In this document: piece after piece, positions 45,501-55,580 of the stretch
How positions within the stretch are numbered: the first letter of the stretch is position 1
How the letters are laid out: every line of letters starts with the position of its first letter
Source of the DNA: Comamonas terrigena NBRC 13299
GTDB lineage: Bacteria > Pseudomonadota > Gammaproteobacteria > Burkholderiales > Burkholderiaceae_C
NCBI RefSeq assembly: GCF_006740045.1
Contig: NZ_AP019749.1
Location: 1,259,001 to 1,323,000, forward strand
Direction of reading: 5' to 3'
DNA length: 64,000 nucleotides
Program-made: the position numbers and the translations under genes
Notes under the pieces: generated by a model
The model's database searches: none
The model's input: the letters and a program-made list of their open reading frames with translations, nothing else
Told to the model about the DNA's origin: nothing

Positions 45501-45736
45501 ATGAAAAGCGCCATGCAACCGGAGGCACCATGCCATCGCAGCAAATGCTGCAAGAAATGCGATAAAGCCCTGTGAATGGCAGGGGATCCATGCAGCAGCT
45601 GGCGTGTGGTGCGCGCCACATGCCACCTTCCCTGGGGCTTACACCGATACGAACCTGTGGCGCTTTGTTGTCCACTTCGTATCCGCACGGTCGTGCTTTT
45701 TAGTGCGCTGCATCATAAAAAGAGGGAGGAGGGGCT

Positions 45737-47455
45737 ATGAAGCACATCGGGGTGACCCACAAGTTGTGGCTGGGGGTGGGCAGCATCGTGGTGGGGGCGG
45801 TGATCATCGTGGGCGTGGCGGGCTACAACTCGGCCCAGCACCAGAAAAAGCATGGCGAGCAGGACCGCCTGCTCTCTCTGCGCCTGGAGCAGGCCACGCA
45901 GTGGCATGCATTGACCCAGGTGAATGCGGTGCGGACCCTGGCCCAGGTGTTCAGCCGCGATGCACAGGATGCCGAGCAGTTCTCCGCGCAGATGGCAGCG
46001 ACCAGCCAGCAGATCTCCACTTTGCAACAGGCGTTGGAGGCATCGGCCCGCGATGCGGACGACCGCGGCCAGATGCAGAACGTGGTGGCCTTGCGCCAGG
46101 CCATGCAGACCCAGCGGGATCAGATGCTGCAGAAGAAGGCCGCCGGCCAGGAGGAGGAAAGCCGCGCCCTGGCGCGCACCGGCTACCGCCAGTCGGTGGA
46201 TGCCTATCTGGCCGGCCTGCTGCGCTTTGTGCAGCACCAGTCCCAGGGGCTCGAAGCCATGCGTGCCGAAATGGGCGCTGCACGGCAAGGGGTGGTGCGC
46301 AGTTCTGCGCTGAACATGGTGGTGTTGCTGTTGGGCGTGTCGATTGGTGCCTACCTGCTGATCAACGGCATCCGCCGCGCGCTGGCGCAGGCCAACGGGG
46401 TGGCCGGGCAGATTGCGGCCGGCGACCTGCGCAGCCAGTGGGCAGTGCAGCGCCACGATGAGTTTGGTCAGTTGCTGCTGTCACTGCAGGCCATGAGCCG
46501 GTCGCTGGGCGCCATGATCCAGGATGTGAGCACCAGCGGCGATGCCATTGCCCTGGCCAGCGCCGAAATCGCCAATGGCAACCAGGATCTGTCGCAGCGC
46601 ACCGAAATCACTTCCAGCCATTTGCAGCAGGCCGCCAGTGCCATGCTGCAGCTGACCAGTACCTTGCAGCAGACGGCGGCCAGTGCCCAGCAGGCCGCAG
46701 GCCTGGCGGACCAGGCGTCGGGCGTGGCCCAGCGGGGCGGGGCCGTGGTGGGCCAGGTGGTCAGCACCATGAACGACATCCACGCCAGCAGCCAGAAGAT
46801 TGCCGACATCATCGGCGTGATCGATGGCATTGCCTTCCAGACCAATATCCTGGCGCTGAATGCGGCGGTGGAAGCCGCCCGCGCGGGTGAGCAGGGGCGC
46901 GGCTTTGCGGTGGTGGCCAGCGAAGTGCGTTCCCTGGCCGGCCGCAGCGCGGATGCCGCCAAGGAAATCAAGCAACTGATCCAGGCCTCGGTCGAGCGGG
47001 TGGCCGATGGTGCGCGCCTGGTGAACGAGGCGGGAGGGACCATGCAGGAAATCGTGCAGTCCGTGCAGCGCGTGACCCAGGTGATGGGACAGATCAACGC
47101 CAGTGCCGCCGAGCAGCGTGACGGCGTGGCCCAGGTCAGCGAAGCCGTGGGCGCGCTGGACCAGATGACGCAGCAGAACGCCGCGCTGGTGGAAGAAAGC
47201 GCGGCGGCCGCCTTCAGTTTGCGTGAGCAGTCGGAACACCTGCGCGAGCTGGTGCAGCGCTTTCAGGTGCCGGACAGCGTGCCGCAGCGCACGGGGGCCG
47301 CTGCTGTGGCCGCCACGGTACCTGTCGGTGCATCCGCGCCGGTCCTGGCTAGCGGCCACGGTGCAGTGCATGCACTGCGCTCCCCTGCACGGGCACCCGC
47401 ATTGGCACCGGCAGGGCAGCAAACCGATCCATCGCGTGCACTGGAGATGGCATAG
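45737..47455 (+). CDS. methyl-accepting chemotaxis protein (first of tandem pair)
   Basis: 572-residue chemoreceptor. Transmembrane helix 1 is at about 9-31, then a helical periplasmic sensor of four-helix-bundle type (about 32-190), helix 2 at 191-211, HAMP (about 212-265) and the cytoplasmic signalling domain. The hairpin tip [20 protein letters not shown] is intact, and the methylation helices contain [11 protein letters not shown] and [14 protein letters not shown]. The C-terminus has an Ala/Pro-rich linker but no NWETF-type CheR tether. AGGGAGGAG precedes the ATG. The block from SGVAQRGG onwards is nearly identical to the next gene. Confidence 0.93.
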   Translation: MKHIGVTHKLWLGVGSIVVGAVIIVGVAGYNSAQHQKKHGEQDRLLSLRLEQATQWHALTQVNAVRTLAQVFSRDAQDAEQFSAQMAATSQQISTLQQALEASARDADDRGQMQNVVALRQAMQTQRDQMLQKKAAGQEEESRALARTGYRQSVDAYLAGLLRFVQHQSQGLEAMRAEMGAARQGVVRSSALNMVVLLLGVSIGAYLLINGIRRALAQANGVAGQIAAGDLRSQWAVQRHDEFGQLLLSLQAMSRSLGAMIQDVSTSGDAIALASAEIANGNQDLSQRTEITSSHLQQAASAMLQLTSTLQQTAASAQQAAGLADQASGVAQRGGAVVGQVVSTMNDIHASSQKIADIIGVIDGIAFQTNILALNAAVEAARAGEQGRGFAVVASEVRSLAGRSADAAKEIKQLIQASVERVADGARLVNEAGGTMQEIVQSVQRVTQVMGQINASAAEQRDGVAQVSEAVGALDQMTQQNAALVEESAAAAFSLREQSEHLRELVQRFQVPDSVPQRTGAAAVAATVPVGASAPVLASGHGAVHALRSPARAPALAPAGQQTDPSRALEMA

Positions 47456-47553
47456 CACTACCTGTTCTACACGCCGCGAGCACCAAGGCCCGGTGCACGC
47501 GGATGCCGGTTGAGGGAAGAGGGCGCAACCGTCCATGGAGCATGGCGAGCGTT

Positions 47554-47583
47554 GGGGGGAGCTATCGGCTCCCCCATTTTTTT
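47554..47583 (+). terminator. intrinsic terminator after the first chemoreceptor gene
   Basis: GGGGGAGC (47555-47562), TATCG, GCTCCCCC (47568-47575), then A and a run of seven T's. Confidence 0.85.
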
Positions 47584-47943
47584 GCGGCGGCGCAGCGATC
47601 CTGCGCAGTGCCGCCCTGTTGATTCCACAGGCGGTACCTGCGGTCGCACCGCGGCGGTTGTGCGGCATGCACGGCGGGGCGCGGGTGTGCCACGCTCCTG
47701 CGAGGCGCAACCATCCGACGTGCGCTTGCACAGCGATCGCTGATGGCCGACGGCTCGGTGCCTATCTGCGAAGCATGGGACGCTGTGCCTGGGGATGTTT
47801 CCGGTTAACGAACGGTTGTGAATGGCTATTGAGAAATGTCAATTCATAGTAATCATCAGTGATGCGAAATGGAGGCCATCAGGGAAAACCAGATTTCGTC
47901 GCCGGGCTGGTTCGGCGTCCACTGTGTCTGGGTGTAAGTCTTG

Positions 47944-47969
47944 TCAATCGTGCAGGCGACCGCCGATAT
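47944..47969 (+). promoter_or_regulatory. sigma-28 (FliA)-type promoter candidate for the second chemoreceptor
   Basis: TCAA (47944-47947), 14 bp, GCCGATAT (47962-47969), about 60 bp before the ATG. This compares with the FliA consensus TAAA-N15-GCCGATAA and the Pseudomonas form TCAAG-N12-GCCGATA. Seven of eight bases match in the -10 element. Confidence 0.55.
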
Positions 47970-48030
47970 TTTGGCGGACGAACGGTGGCAGGGCCGCATC
48001 CACGCATTGCAACCGAGGCATGGAGAGTGC

Positions 48031-49659
48031 ATGAAAAATATCAGCGTCACACGCAAGCTGTGGATCAGTGTGCTGTGTATCGTGGCGGGCATGGTGGGAT
48101 TGGCGGGCTTTGTGGGCACCGGCGCTTACCGCTTCCAGAAGCAGCAGGAGGCCCAGGAAGTCATCCTGTCCCAGCGCGTGGCGGAGGCCATGCACTGGGC
48201 GGCATTGACCAAGACCAACGCCGTGCGCACGCTGGCCGTGGTGCTCAGCACCGATCCCAGCGTGGGCGAAGAGTTCTCGCCCACCATTGCGGCCACCAGC
48301 GCGCAGATTACCAAGGTACAGAAAAGCCTGGAAGAAGCCAATCTGAGCGAGGCCGACAAGGCCCAGATGGCCCGTATTGCCCAGCTGCGCAGCGACATGA
48401 TTGCGGTCCGCCAGCAGGTGATGAAGCTCAAGGAAGCCGGGAGCGCGGATGAAAGTGTGAAGATCGTGCAGGCCACCTACAAGCCGGTGGTGGACAAATA
48501 CCTCGAAGGCCTGCAGGCCTTTGTCGACCTGCAAACCGCCCACATCACCCGCATGCGCGCCGAGATGGCAGACACCCGTGTACGCATGGGCCTGTGGGCC
48601 GGCGTGGGCATGCTGGCGCTGGTGGTGGCCATCGTGCTGGGCGCGCATTGGCTGATCAACAGCATCCGCCGGCCGCTGGTGCAGGCCAACGAGATCGCCG
48701 AGCGCATTGCTGCGGGGGATCTGAGCACCCAAGTGGGGGTCGACCGTAGCGATGAGTTCGGGCAGTTGCTGCTCTCGCTGCGCAATATGAACCAGGCGCT
48801 GGGGGGGATGATCCAGGAAGTGCGCTACGGCACCGACAACATCGCCCAGGCCAGCGCCGAAATCGCCATGGGCAACCAGGATCTGTCGCAGCGTACCGAG
48901 GAAACCTCGGGCCGCCTGCAGCAGGCGGCCTCCGCCATGGCCCAGCTCACCAGTACGCTGCAGCAGACGGCGGGCAACGCCCAGCAGGCTACCCAGCTGG
49001 CCGAACAGGCCTCGGGCGTGGCCCAGCGGGGCGGGGCTGTGGTGGGGCAGGTGGTCAGCACCATGAACGACATCCATGCCAGCAGCCAGAAGATTGCCGA
49101 CATCATCGGCGTGATTGATGGCATTGCCTTCCAGACCAACATCCTGGCGCTGAATGCGGCGGTGGAAGCCGCCCGTGCGGGTGAGCAGGGACGCGGCTTT
49201 GCGGTGGTGGCCAGCGAGGTACGGTCTCTGGCCGGCCGCAGCGCGGATGCCGCCAAGGAAATCAAGCAGCTGATCCAGGCCTCGGTCGAGCGGGTGGCCG
49301 ATGGTGCACGCCTGGTGCATGAAGCGGGCGGCACCATGCAGGAAATCGTCCAGTCCATCGAGCGCGTGACACTGACCATGGCCGAGATCAACGCCGTGGC
49401 CGCCGAGCAGCGCGATGGCATTGCCCAGGTCAGCGAGGCCGTGAGCTCGCTCGACCAGATGACACAGCAGAACGCGGCCCTGGTGGAGGAAAGTGCGGCT
49501 GCCTCGCACAGCCTGAGCGAGCAATCGCAGAACATGAAAAGCGTGGTGGGCCGTTTCAAGGTCCCCGGCGCGCAGCAGGTTCTGGGCTTGCAGCGCCCGG
49601 TGCCGGCGCCCCGCAGCATCGGCAGCCGGCCGCAAGCGATGCTGGAGCTGGAGGGCTGA
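48031..49659 (+). CDS. methyl-accepting chemotaxis protein (second of tandem pair)
   Basis: 542-residue chemoreceptor of the same plan as its neighbour: helix 1 at about 9-31 ([20 protein letters not shown]), a four-helix-bundle-type periplasmic sensor, helix 2 near 190-210, HAMP, signalling domain with tip [20 protein letters not shown]. The sensor (about 32-190) is clearly different from the first receptor while the signalling block is almost the same, so it should report a different stimulus to the same Che system. The start at 48031 follows GGAG; in-frame upstream codons are not part of the gene. No CheR-binding tail. Confidence 0.93.
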   Translation: MKNISVTRKLWISVLCIVAGMVGLAGFVGTGAYRFQKQQEAQEVILSQRVAEAMHWAALTKTNAVRTLAVVLSTDPSVGEEFSPTIAATSAQITKVQKSLEEANLSEADKAQMARIAQLRSDMIAVRQQVMKLKEAGSADESVKIVQATYKPVVDKYLEGLQAFVDLQTAHITRMRAEMADTRVRMGLWAGVGMLALVVAIVLGAHWLINSIRRPLVQANEIAERIAAGDLSTQVGVDRSDEFGQLLLSLRNMNQALGGMIQEVRYGTDNIAQASAEIAMGNQDLSQRTEETSGRLQQAASAMAQLTSTLQQTAGNAQQATQLAEQASGVAQRGGAVVGQVVSTMNDIHASSQKIADIIGVIDGIAFQTNILALNAAVEAARAGEQGRGFAVVASEVRSLAGRSADAAKEIKQLIQASVERVADGARLVHEAGGTMQEIVQSIERVTLTMAEINAVAAEQRDGIAQVSEAVSSLDQMTQQNAALVEESAAASHSLSEQSQNMKSVVGRFKVPGAQQVLGLQRPVPAPRSIGSRPQAMLELEG

Positions 49660-49777
49660 CCTCCTGGATCCACAACCGGGCGTAGGTGGGGCGACCGACC
49701 GCCGCACCAGGCACCGGGCAAAAAGGCAAAGCAGCCACAGGCCTCTTCACGGTCCGGTGGTTCGCGCCCAACAAAAA

Positions 49778-49803
49778 AGCAGCCCCAGAGGCTGCTTTTT
49801 TTG
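49778..49803. terminator. bidirectional terminator between the chemoreceptor and ridA
   Basis: AGCAGCC (49778-49784), CCAGA, GGCTGCT (49790-49796), T-run to the right and A-run to the left; it sits between convergent genes. Confidence 0.85.
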
Positions 49804-49874
49804 TTTCCGGTGCACGGCAAGGGGCCAGGGCGGCCTGCACCCAGGCCACTGGGCCGCGTGCCCGACGGAACGGG

Positions 49875-50333
49875 TCAGGCGATCTCGGCGACGAGATCGA
49901 TCTCCACGCAGGCGCCCATGGGGACCTGTGCCACGCCAAAGGCGCTGCGTGCGTGCGAGCCCTTGTCGCCAAACACTTCGGCCAACAGCTCGGAGCAGCC
50001 GTTGGTCACCAGGTGCTGCTCGGTGAAGCTGGCGGTGGAATTCACCAGGCTCATCACCTTGACGATGCGGGTGACGCGGTTCAGATCGCCGCCGCAGGCC
50101 ACCTGCAGCGTACCCAGCAGGTCCACGGCCACGGCGCGTGCGGCCAGCTTGCCTTCGTCGGTGCTGATGGCGCCGCCCAGCTGGCCGGTCCACACCTTGC
50201 CGTCCTTGCGGGCAATATGGCCGCTCAGAAACACCAGGTTGCCCGTCTGCACGAAGGGCACATAGGCGGCGGCCGGGACGGCCAGCGGGGGCAGGGTGAT
50301 GTTCAGGGCTTGGAGTTTGTCGTAGACACTCAT
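49875..50333 (-). CDS. RidA/YjgF-family protein
   Basis: 152-residue member of the RidA superfamily, of the longer subtype with an N-terminal extension (MSVYDKLQALNITLPPLAVP). VQTGNLVFLSGHIARKDGKV and VKVMSLVNST are typical, but the classical imine-deaminase Arg motif (R-x-C-x) is not obvious: the late segment reads HARSAFGVAQVPMGACVEID, where the Arg precedes SAFGV. Canonical RidA hydrolyses reactive enamines and imines; this subtype (sometimes YjgH/Rid-other) may act on a different one. It is divergent from comEC, with AAGGAACT before its ATG. Confidence 0.85.
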   Translation of the reverse strand: MSVYDKLQALNITLPPLAVPAAAYVPFVQTGNLVFLSGHIARKDGKVWTGQLGGAISTDEGKLAARAVAVDLLGTLQVACGGDLNRVTRIVKVMSLVNSTASFTEQHLVTNGCSELLAEVFGDKGSHARSAFGVAQVPMGACVEIDLVAEIA

Positions 50334-50421
50334 GGGAGTTCCTTGCATGGTGGGTAGATCGGGGCGGGAGGGGCGTGCTGCGGTTCCGGCGCGTGCGTGG
50401 CCGTCGGTGACAACCGCGCGC

Positions 50422-52896
50422 ATGCCAGCCAGTATGCCAAGAGTGGAGCCGTCTTTCGCTTCCGCGTGCACTGCAGTACGGCTTTCTCCCACGATCTGGG
50501 CCCTGGCCGCCACGGCAGGGGTGGCGCTGCAGCTGCTGCAGCCTGCCCTGTGGCCGGGGTGGAGGTACGCGGTGCTGGGCGTGGCGGCCGTGCTGCTGGG
50601 GGGCGCGGCCATGTGGGCGCGGCCGCACGCCGGCGCGCGGCGAACGCAGCAGGGGCTGCTGCTTCTGATGGTGGTTTGCGCTGCGGCGGCGTCCTTTGCG
50701 CTGACGGGATGGCAGGCCCTGGGGCGGCAAGCCCAGCGCATTGCGCCTGCCTTGGAGGGCGTGGATGTGGACGTGATCGCCGTGGTGGACGCCCTGCCGG
50801 CACGCACCTCCCAAGGTCTGCGGATGCAACTGGTGGTGGAGCAGGCACAGCGGGCCAATGGACAGGCCGTGGAGCTGCCGCAGCGGCTGGAAGTCACATG
50901 GTATGCGCCACGCGGAGCGGGGGCTGCGCTGTGGCCTGCGGTCTCGGCCGGCGAACGCTGGCGCTGGACGCTGCGCCTCAAAGCCCCGCATGGTGCGCGC
51001 AATCCCCATGGCTGGGACTGGGAGCTGTGGCTGTGGGCCCAGGGCATTGGCGCCACCGGCTATGTACGCGACAGCCCCAAAAACACCACCCCCCGGCGGC
51101 TGGATCCTGCCGAAGGCCGCCGCCCGGTGGAAGCGCTGCGCCAGCAGGTGCGCGATGCCATCGTGGCCCAGGGGGCCGTCCCGGGCGCGGCAGATGCCGA
51201 GCCGGATGCCGCGAACGATCGCCGCCGTGCCTTTGGCGTGGTGGCGGCGCTGGTCACGGGCGACCAGCGCTCCATCGACACCGCCGACTGGGAGGTGTTT
51301 CGCCGCACCGGCGTGGCCCACCTGGTCAGCATTTCGGGCCTGCACATCACCATGTTCGCCTGGCTGGCGATGCGCCTGCTGGGGGCCTTGTGGCGCTGCA
51401 GCCCGTGGCTGTGCCTGCGCTGGCCCGCGCCGCTGGCGGCACTGTGGGGCGGCGTGGGGCTGGCGGCAGCCTATGCACTGTTCAGCGGTGGCGGACTGCC
51501 TGCGCAGCGCACGGTGGGCATGCTGGTGGTGGTGGCCCTGCTGCACAGCACCGGCCGGCGCTGGCCTTGGTGGGCGGTCTGGAGTGCGGTGCTGGCGGTG
51601 ATCGCGCTGTGGGATCCCTGGGCGCTGTGCCAGGCGGGCTTTTGGCTCAGCTTTGTGGCCGTGGGGGTGCTGCTGGCGTCGGGCACTGCGGGGTGGCAGC
51701 TGCAAGGCTGGGCGCAGCGGCTGTACCAGTTGCTGCGCGAACAGATGGTGGTGGTGCTGGCGCTCAGCCCGCTGTCGCTGCTGTTCTTCGGGCAGGTTTC
51801 GCTGGTCGGTGGCCTGGCCAATCTGCTGGCCATTCCCTGGGTGACCCTGGTGGTCACCCCTCTGTCGCTGCTGGGGGTGCTCTGGCACCCCTTGTGGGAG
51901 GCCGCGGCCTGGTGTGTGCAGGCCATGGCGGTGGTGCTGGAGGCGCTGTCCGCCTGGCCCTGGGCCAGTCTCGCCCGGGCGCAGGCGCCGTGGTGGGCGG
52001 CCGCAGCGGCCATCGCCGCCGGTGTGGGCCTGGTGCTGCCGCTGCCCTGGCAGTGGAAGGCGTTGGCCTTGCCGCTGCTGTGGCCCGCGCTGTGGTGGCA
52101 GGCGCCCCGGCCCGCCCCTGGCGAGGTGGACATGCTGGCGCTGGACGTGGGCCAGGGGGCAGCGGTGTTGCTGCGCACGGCCCACCACAGTCTGCTGTTT
52201 GATGCCGGGCCGGCCTGGCCGGGGGGAGATGCCGGGGCCCGGGTGGTGCAGCCCTTGTTGCAGGCCCTGGGGGAGCGGCTGGACATGCTGGTACTCAGCC
52301 ATGGCGATGCCGACCATGTGGGTGGGGCCGAGGCGGTGCTGGCCCAGCAGCCCCAGGCGCAGTTGGTGGGGGCGGGCGCGGCGGTGGTGGCCCAGCGCCT
52401 GTCCCGGTCCTGGCAGCCCTGCGTGGCCGGTCAGCAGTGGGAATGGGACGGGGTGCTGTGGCAGGTGCTGCACCCCGCGGCCGGCGTGCAGGGTGACGGC
52501 AATGCCGCCAGCTGCGTGCTGCGCGTGCAGGCGGCCAACGGTGCAGCGGTGCTGCTGACAGGCGATATCGAGGCGGCGCAGGAAGCCGCATTGCTGCGCT
52601 CCGGCCAGAACCTGCAGGCCGATGTGCTGCTGGCACCCCACCATGGCAGCCGCACCTCGTCGAGCGCGGCGTTTCTGGCGGCGGTGGCGCCGCACACGGT
52701 GGTGGTGCAGGCGGGTTATCGCAACCGTTTCGGTCACCCTGCAGCGCCTGTTTTGCGGCGCTACGCCGCCCAGGACCTGGTGGTGCAGAGCACGCCCCAA
52801 TGCGGCGCGGCGCACTGGAATGGTGTGCAGGCGCAGACAGTGGCCTGTGAGCGCAGTCTGCGCCCACGTTACTGGAGCCATGCACCAGATCGGTGA
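50422..52896 (+). CDS. comEC: DNA internalisation channel ComEC/Rec2
   Basis: About 824 residues. An N-terminal membrane pair and DUF4131/OB-fold (about 20-190), then the Competence domain with many helices (about 230-490; VVAALVTGDQRSI and HLVSISGLHITMFAWLAM are hallmarks). A C-terminal metallo-beta-lactamase domain (from about 570) has MLALDVGQGAAVLL, LSHGDADHVGGAE and LLAPHHGSRTSSS, so the metal ligands are intact. It forms the inner-membrane channel for single-stranded DNA during natural transformation. The start is uncertain: ATGs at 50422 and 50434 are both plausible. No other competence gene is in the window. Confidence 0.92.
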   Translation: MPASMPRVEPSFASACTAVRLSPTIWALAATAGVALQLLQPALWPGWRYAVLGVAAVLLGGAAMWARPHAGARRTQQGLLLLMVVCAAAASFALTGWQALGRQAQRIAPALEGVDVDVIAVVDALPARTSQGLRMQLVVEQAQRANGQAVELPQRLEVTWYAPRGAGAALWPAVSAGERWRWTLRLKAPHGARNPHGWDWELWLWAQGIGATGYVRDSPKNTTPRRLDPAEGRRPVEALRQQVRDAIVAQGAVPGAADAEPDAANDRRRAFGVVAALVTGDQRSIDTADWEVFRRTGVAHLVSISGLHITMFAWLAMRLLGALWRCSPWLCLRWPAPLAALWGGVGLAAAYALFSGGGLPAQRTVGMLVVVALLHSTGRRWPWWAVWSAVLAVIALWDPWALCQAGFWLSFVAVGVLLASGTAGWQLQGWAQRLYQLLREQMVVVLALSPLSLLFFGQVSLVGGLANLLAIPWVTLVVTPLSLLGVLWHPLWEAAAWCVQAMAVVLEALSAWPWASLARAQAPWWAAAAAIAAGVGLVLPLPWQWKALALPLLWPALWWQAPRPAPGEVDMLALDVGQGAAVLLRTAHHSLLFDAGPAWPGGDAGARVVQPLLQALGERLDMLVLSHGDADHVGGAEAVLAQQPQAQLVGAGAAVVAQRLSRSWQPCVAGQQWEWDGVLWQVLHPAAGVQGDGNAASCVLRVQAANGAAVLLTGDIEAAQEAALLRSGQNLQADVLLAPHHGSRTSSSAAFLAAVAPHTVVVQAGYRNRFGHPAAPVLRRYAAQDLVVQSTPQCGAAHWNGVQAQTVACERSLRPRYWSHAPDR

Positions 52897-53003
52897 GTGC
52901 TTGCCCGGAGGGGGCGGAGCGTGGCAGCCCTTAAACTGGCTGTCATACCCATAGTGCATCGCTATGGCCCGCAATTTGCTATGCAATCCCAAGGAGGCCC
53001 ACG

Positions 53004-54530
53004 ATGCAGAAGTACGACGAGATGTACACCATGCTGCCGTTTGACGGCAGTGACGTGCGAGACCACTACAAAGCCTATGCGCAGTGGCTGGCACAGCAAC
53101 CGGCGCAGACCATGGCAGCGCGCGCGGCAGAGGCAGAGATGATCTTCCGCCGCGTGGGGATCACCTTTGCGGTCTACGGGGAGAAAGACGCCAATGGTGC
53201 GGGCACGGAACGCCTGATTCCGTTCGACCTGATCCCCCGCATCATTCCCGGCGCGGAGTGGACGCGCATGCAGGCGGGCCTGGTGCAACGGGTCACGGCA
53301 CTGAACCGCTTCATTGCCGACATTTACCACGACCAGGACATTCTGCGGGCCGGTATCGTGCCCAGGGACCTGATCGCCAACAATGCCCAGTACCGGCCCG
53401 AGATGGAGGGCGTGGATGTGCCGCGCGACATCTATGCGCACATCGCCGGCATCGACATCGTGCGCGCCCCCAATGCCCGGGGCGAAGGTGAGTACTTTGT
53501 GCTGGAGGACAACCTGCGCGTGCCCTCCGGCGTGTCCTACATGCTGGAAAACCGCAAGATGATGATGCGGTTGTTCCCCGACCTGTTCACCCGGCACGCC
53601 GTGCAGCCGGTGGCGCATTACCCCGACATGCTGCTCGATACGCTGCGCGCCAGTGCTCCGGCACGGGCCGCATCCGATTCGGCCACGGTGGTGGTGCTGA
53701 CGCCAGGCATGTACAACAGCGCCTACTTCGAGCACGCCTTCCTGGCGCAGCAAATGGGGGTGGAGCTGGTCGAGGGACCGGACCTGGTCGTCAAGGACAA
53801 GGTGGTCTATATGCGCACCACGCGCGGCCTGCAGCGCGTGGATGTGATCTACCGTCGCGTGGATGACGACTTCCTGGATCCGCTGGTGTTCCGTCCCAAT
53901 TCCACCCTGGGCTGCGCCGGGTTGATGGACGCCTACCGCGCCGGCAATGTGACCATCTGCAATGCGGTGGGCACCGGGATCGCCGACGACAAATCGGTCT
54001 ACCCCTATGTGCCGGAGATGATCCGCTTCTACCTGGGCGAGGAACCGATTCTTTCCAACGTGCCCACCTGGCTGTGCCGCAAGCAGGACGATCTGAAATA
54101 CGTGCTGGCGCATCTGCATGAGCTGGTGGTCAAGGAGGTGCATGGTGCCGGCGGCTACGGCATGCTGATCGGCCCTGCTGCCACCCGGACCGAGATCGAG
54201 GACTTCCGCCGTGCGCTGCTGGCCAATCCGGCAGGCTATATCGCCCAGCCCACGCTCAGTCTGTCGAGCTGTCCGACGATGGTGGATGCTGGCATTGCGC
54301 CGCGCCACATCGATTTGCGCCCCTTTGTGCTGAGCGGCGAGACCGTGCGCATGGCGGCCGGCGGCCTGACGCGCGTGGCGCTGAAGGACGGATCGCTGGT
54401 GGTCAATTCTTCGCAGGGCGGCGGGACCAAGGACACCTGGGTGCTGAACGAACAGGCCCAGGGCCAGCCTTCACCGGAGCTGGTGCAGGAGCTGGGCGGC
54501 ATGGTGCAGAGCATGGGAGGGAACTGGTGA
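53004..54530 (+). CDS. circularly permuted ATP-grasp protein
   Basis: 508-residue protein of the circularly permuted ATP-grasp type 2 family (formerly DUF404/DUF407). Recognisable parts are RRVGITFAVYGEKDANGAGTE, IIPGAEWTRMQAGLVQRVTA, AGIDIVRAPNARGEGEYFVLEDNLRVPSG split across the ATP site, and VKEVHGAGGYGMLIGPAAT. Such enzymes are predicted to make amide or peptide bonds. They are almost always beside an alpha-E protein, as here (46 bp later), often with a transglutaminase-like gene and sometimes a proteasome-like protein. The product is unknown. Confidence 0.9.
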   Translation: MQKYDEMYTMLPFDGSDVRDHYKAYAQWLAQQPAQTMAARAAEAEMIFRRVGITFAVYGEKDANGAGTERLIPFDLIPRIIPGAEWTRMQAGLVQRVTALNRFIADIYHDQDILRAGIVPRDLIANNAQYRPEMEGVDVPRDIYAHIAGIDIVRAPNARGEGEYFVLEDNLRVPSGVSYMLENRKMMMRLFPDLFTRHAVQPVAHYPDMLLDTLRASAPARAASDSATVVVLTPGMYNSAYFEHAFLAQQMGVELVEGPDLVVKDKVVYMRTTRGLQRVDVIYRRVDDDFLDPLVFRPNSTLGCAGLMDAYRAGNVTICNAVGTGIADDKSVYPYVPEMIRFYLGEEPILSNVPTWLCRKQDDLKYVLAHLHELVVKEVHGAGGYGMLIGPAATRTEIEDFRRALLANPAGYIAQPTLSLSSCPTMVDAGIAPRHIDLRPFVLSGETVRMAAGGLTRVALKDGSLVVNSSQGGGTKDTWVLNEQAQGQPSPELVQELGGMVQSMGGNW

Positions 54531-54576
54531 TGAACATCGCTTGCATTCCTGCCATGACGATCTTGAAAGGTTTCCC

Positions 54577-55542
54577 ATGCTGAGCCGTACCGCAGACCAC
54601 CTGTTCTGGATGTCCCGCTACACCGAGCGGGCAGAAAACACCGCCCGCATGCTGAACGTCAGCTACGACACCTCCATGCTGCCCCAGCCTGCCGAGATGG
54701 CACGCAAGGACTGGATGGGGGTGCTGTCCATCAGTGAACTGATTCCCGCCTACGACCGGCGCCATACCCAGGTCACGCGCGATGGCGTGCTGCATTTCAT
54801 GGTGCGCGATGAGAACAACCCCTCATCGATCTACTCCTGCCTGCGGGCCGCACGCGAGAACGCACGGGCGGTGCGCGGCGCCTTGACGTCGGAAGTGTGG
54901 GAAACCCAGAACCAGACCTGGCTGGAGCTGAACCGCCAGCTGCAGGATGGCTGGTTCGAGCGCGACCCGATGCAGTTCTTTGAGTGGGTCAAATACCGCT
55001 CCCACCTGTCGCGGGGCGTGTCGCTGGGCACCATGCTGCAGGATGAGTCCTTCCACTTTGTGCGGCTGGGCACATTCCTGGAACGGGCAGACAACACGGC
55101 GCGCCTGCTGGATGTGAAGTTCCACGCCATTGAGAGCGACTACCACGGTACCGATCTGCGCCAGGTGGGGCAGCAGCAGTTCGACTTCTACCACTGGAGC
55201 GCGGTGCTGCGCAGCGTCTCGGCCTTCGAGGTGTACCGCAAGGTCTACCGCGATGTGATCACGCCCGAGCGCGTGGCCGAGCTGCTGATTCTGCGCCGCG
55301 ACATGCCGCGTTCGCTGCACGCCAGCATGCACGAGCTGATGGACAACCTGCGCCAGGTGGGGCACCAGGAGATGAGCGAGAGCCTGCGCAGTGCCGGCCT
55401 GTTGCTGGCCCAGCTGCAATATGGGCGCATCACGGAAATTCTGGACACCGGCTTGCATGCCTATCTGACCCAGTTCCTGGACCGGGTCAACCTGCTGGGC
55501 GGGCAGATCAGCCGCGACTTCCTGGCGCCCGAGCTGGTCTGA
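54577..55542 (+). CDS. alpha-E domain protein (DUF403)
   Basis: 321-residue all-helical protein of the alpha-E family. The start MLSRTADHLFWMSRYTERAE is diagnostic, and LGTFLERADNTARLLDVKFH repeats the ERAxNTAR motif that gives the family its name (conserved Glu/Arg). GAAAGG six bases before the ATG fixes the start. It partners the circularly permuted ATP-grasp gene immediately upstream; the pair forms a predicted peptide-tagging or amide-ligation system of unknown product. Confidence 0.9.
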   Translation: MLSRTADHLFWMSRYTERAENTARMLNVSYDTSMLPQPAEMARKDWMGVLSISELIPAYDRRHTQVTRDGVLHFMVRDENNPSSIYSCLRAARENARAVRGALTSEVWETQNQTWLELNRQLQDGWFERDPMQFFEWVKYRSHLSRGVSLGTMLQDESFHFVRLGTFLERADNTARLLDVKFHAIESDYHGTDLRQVGQQQFDFYHWSAVLRSVSAFEVYRKVYRDVITPERVAELLILRRDMPRSLHASMHELMDNLRQVGHQEMSESLRSAGLLLAQLQYGRITEILDTGLHAYLTQFLDRVNLLGGQISRDFLAPELV

Positions 55543-55580
55543 ACCGCAGCGCGGGGTCCGCGATAGGCGGCCCTATGCGC

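Larger units (their letters stand above)
47456..48030. other. intergenic region between the two chemoreceptor genes
   Basis: Starts with the terminator of the first gene (47554-47583). The middle holds no supported gene. The right end is AT-richer and carries the sigma-28-like promoter at 47944-47969. Confidence 0.5.

Noticed and set aside
45356..45688. A 110-codon minus-strand open frame in the AT-rich region before the first chemoreceptor
   Set aside because: No ribosome-binding site, no resemblance to a protein family, and its right part is GC-rich spacer; more likely regulatory DNA.
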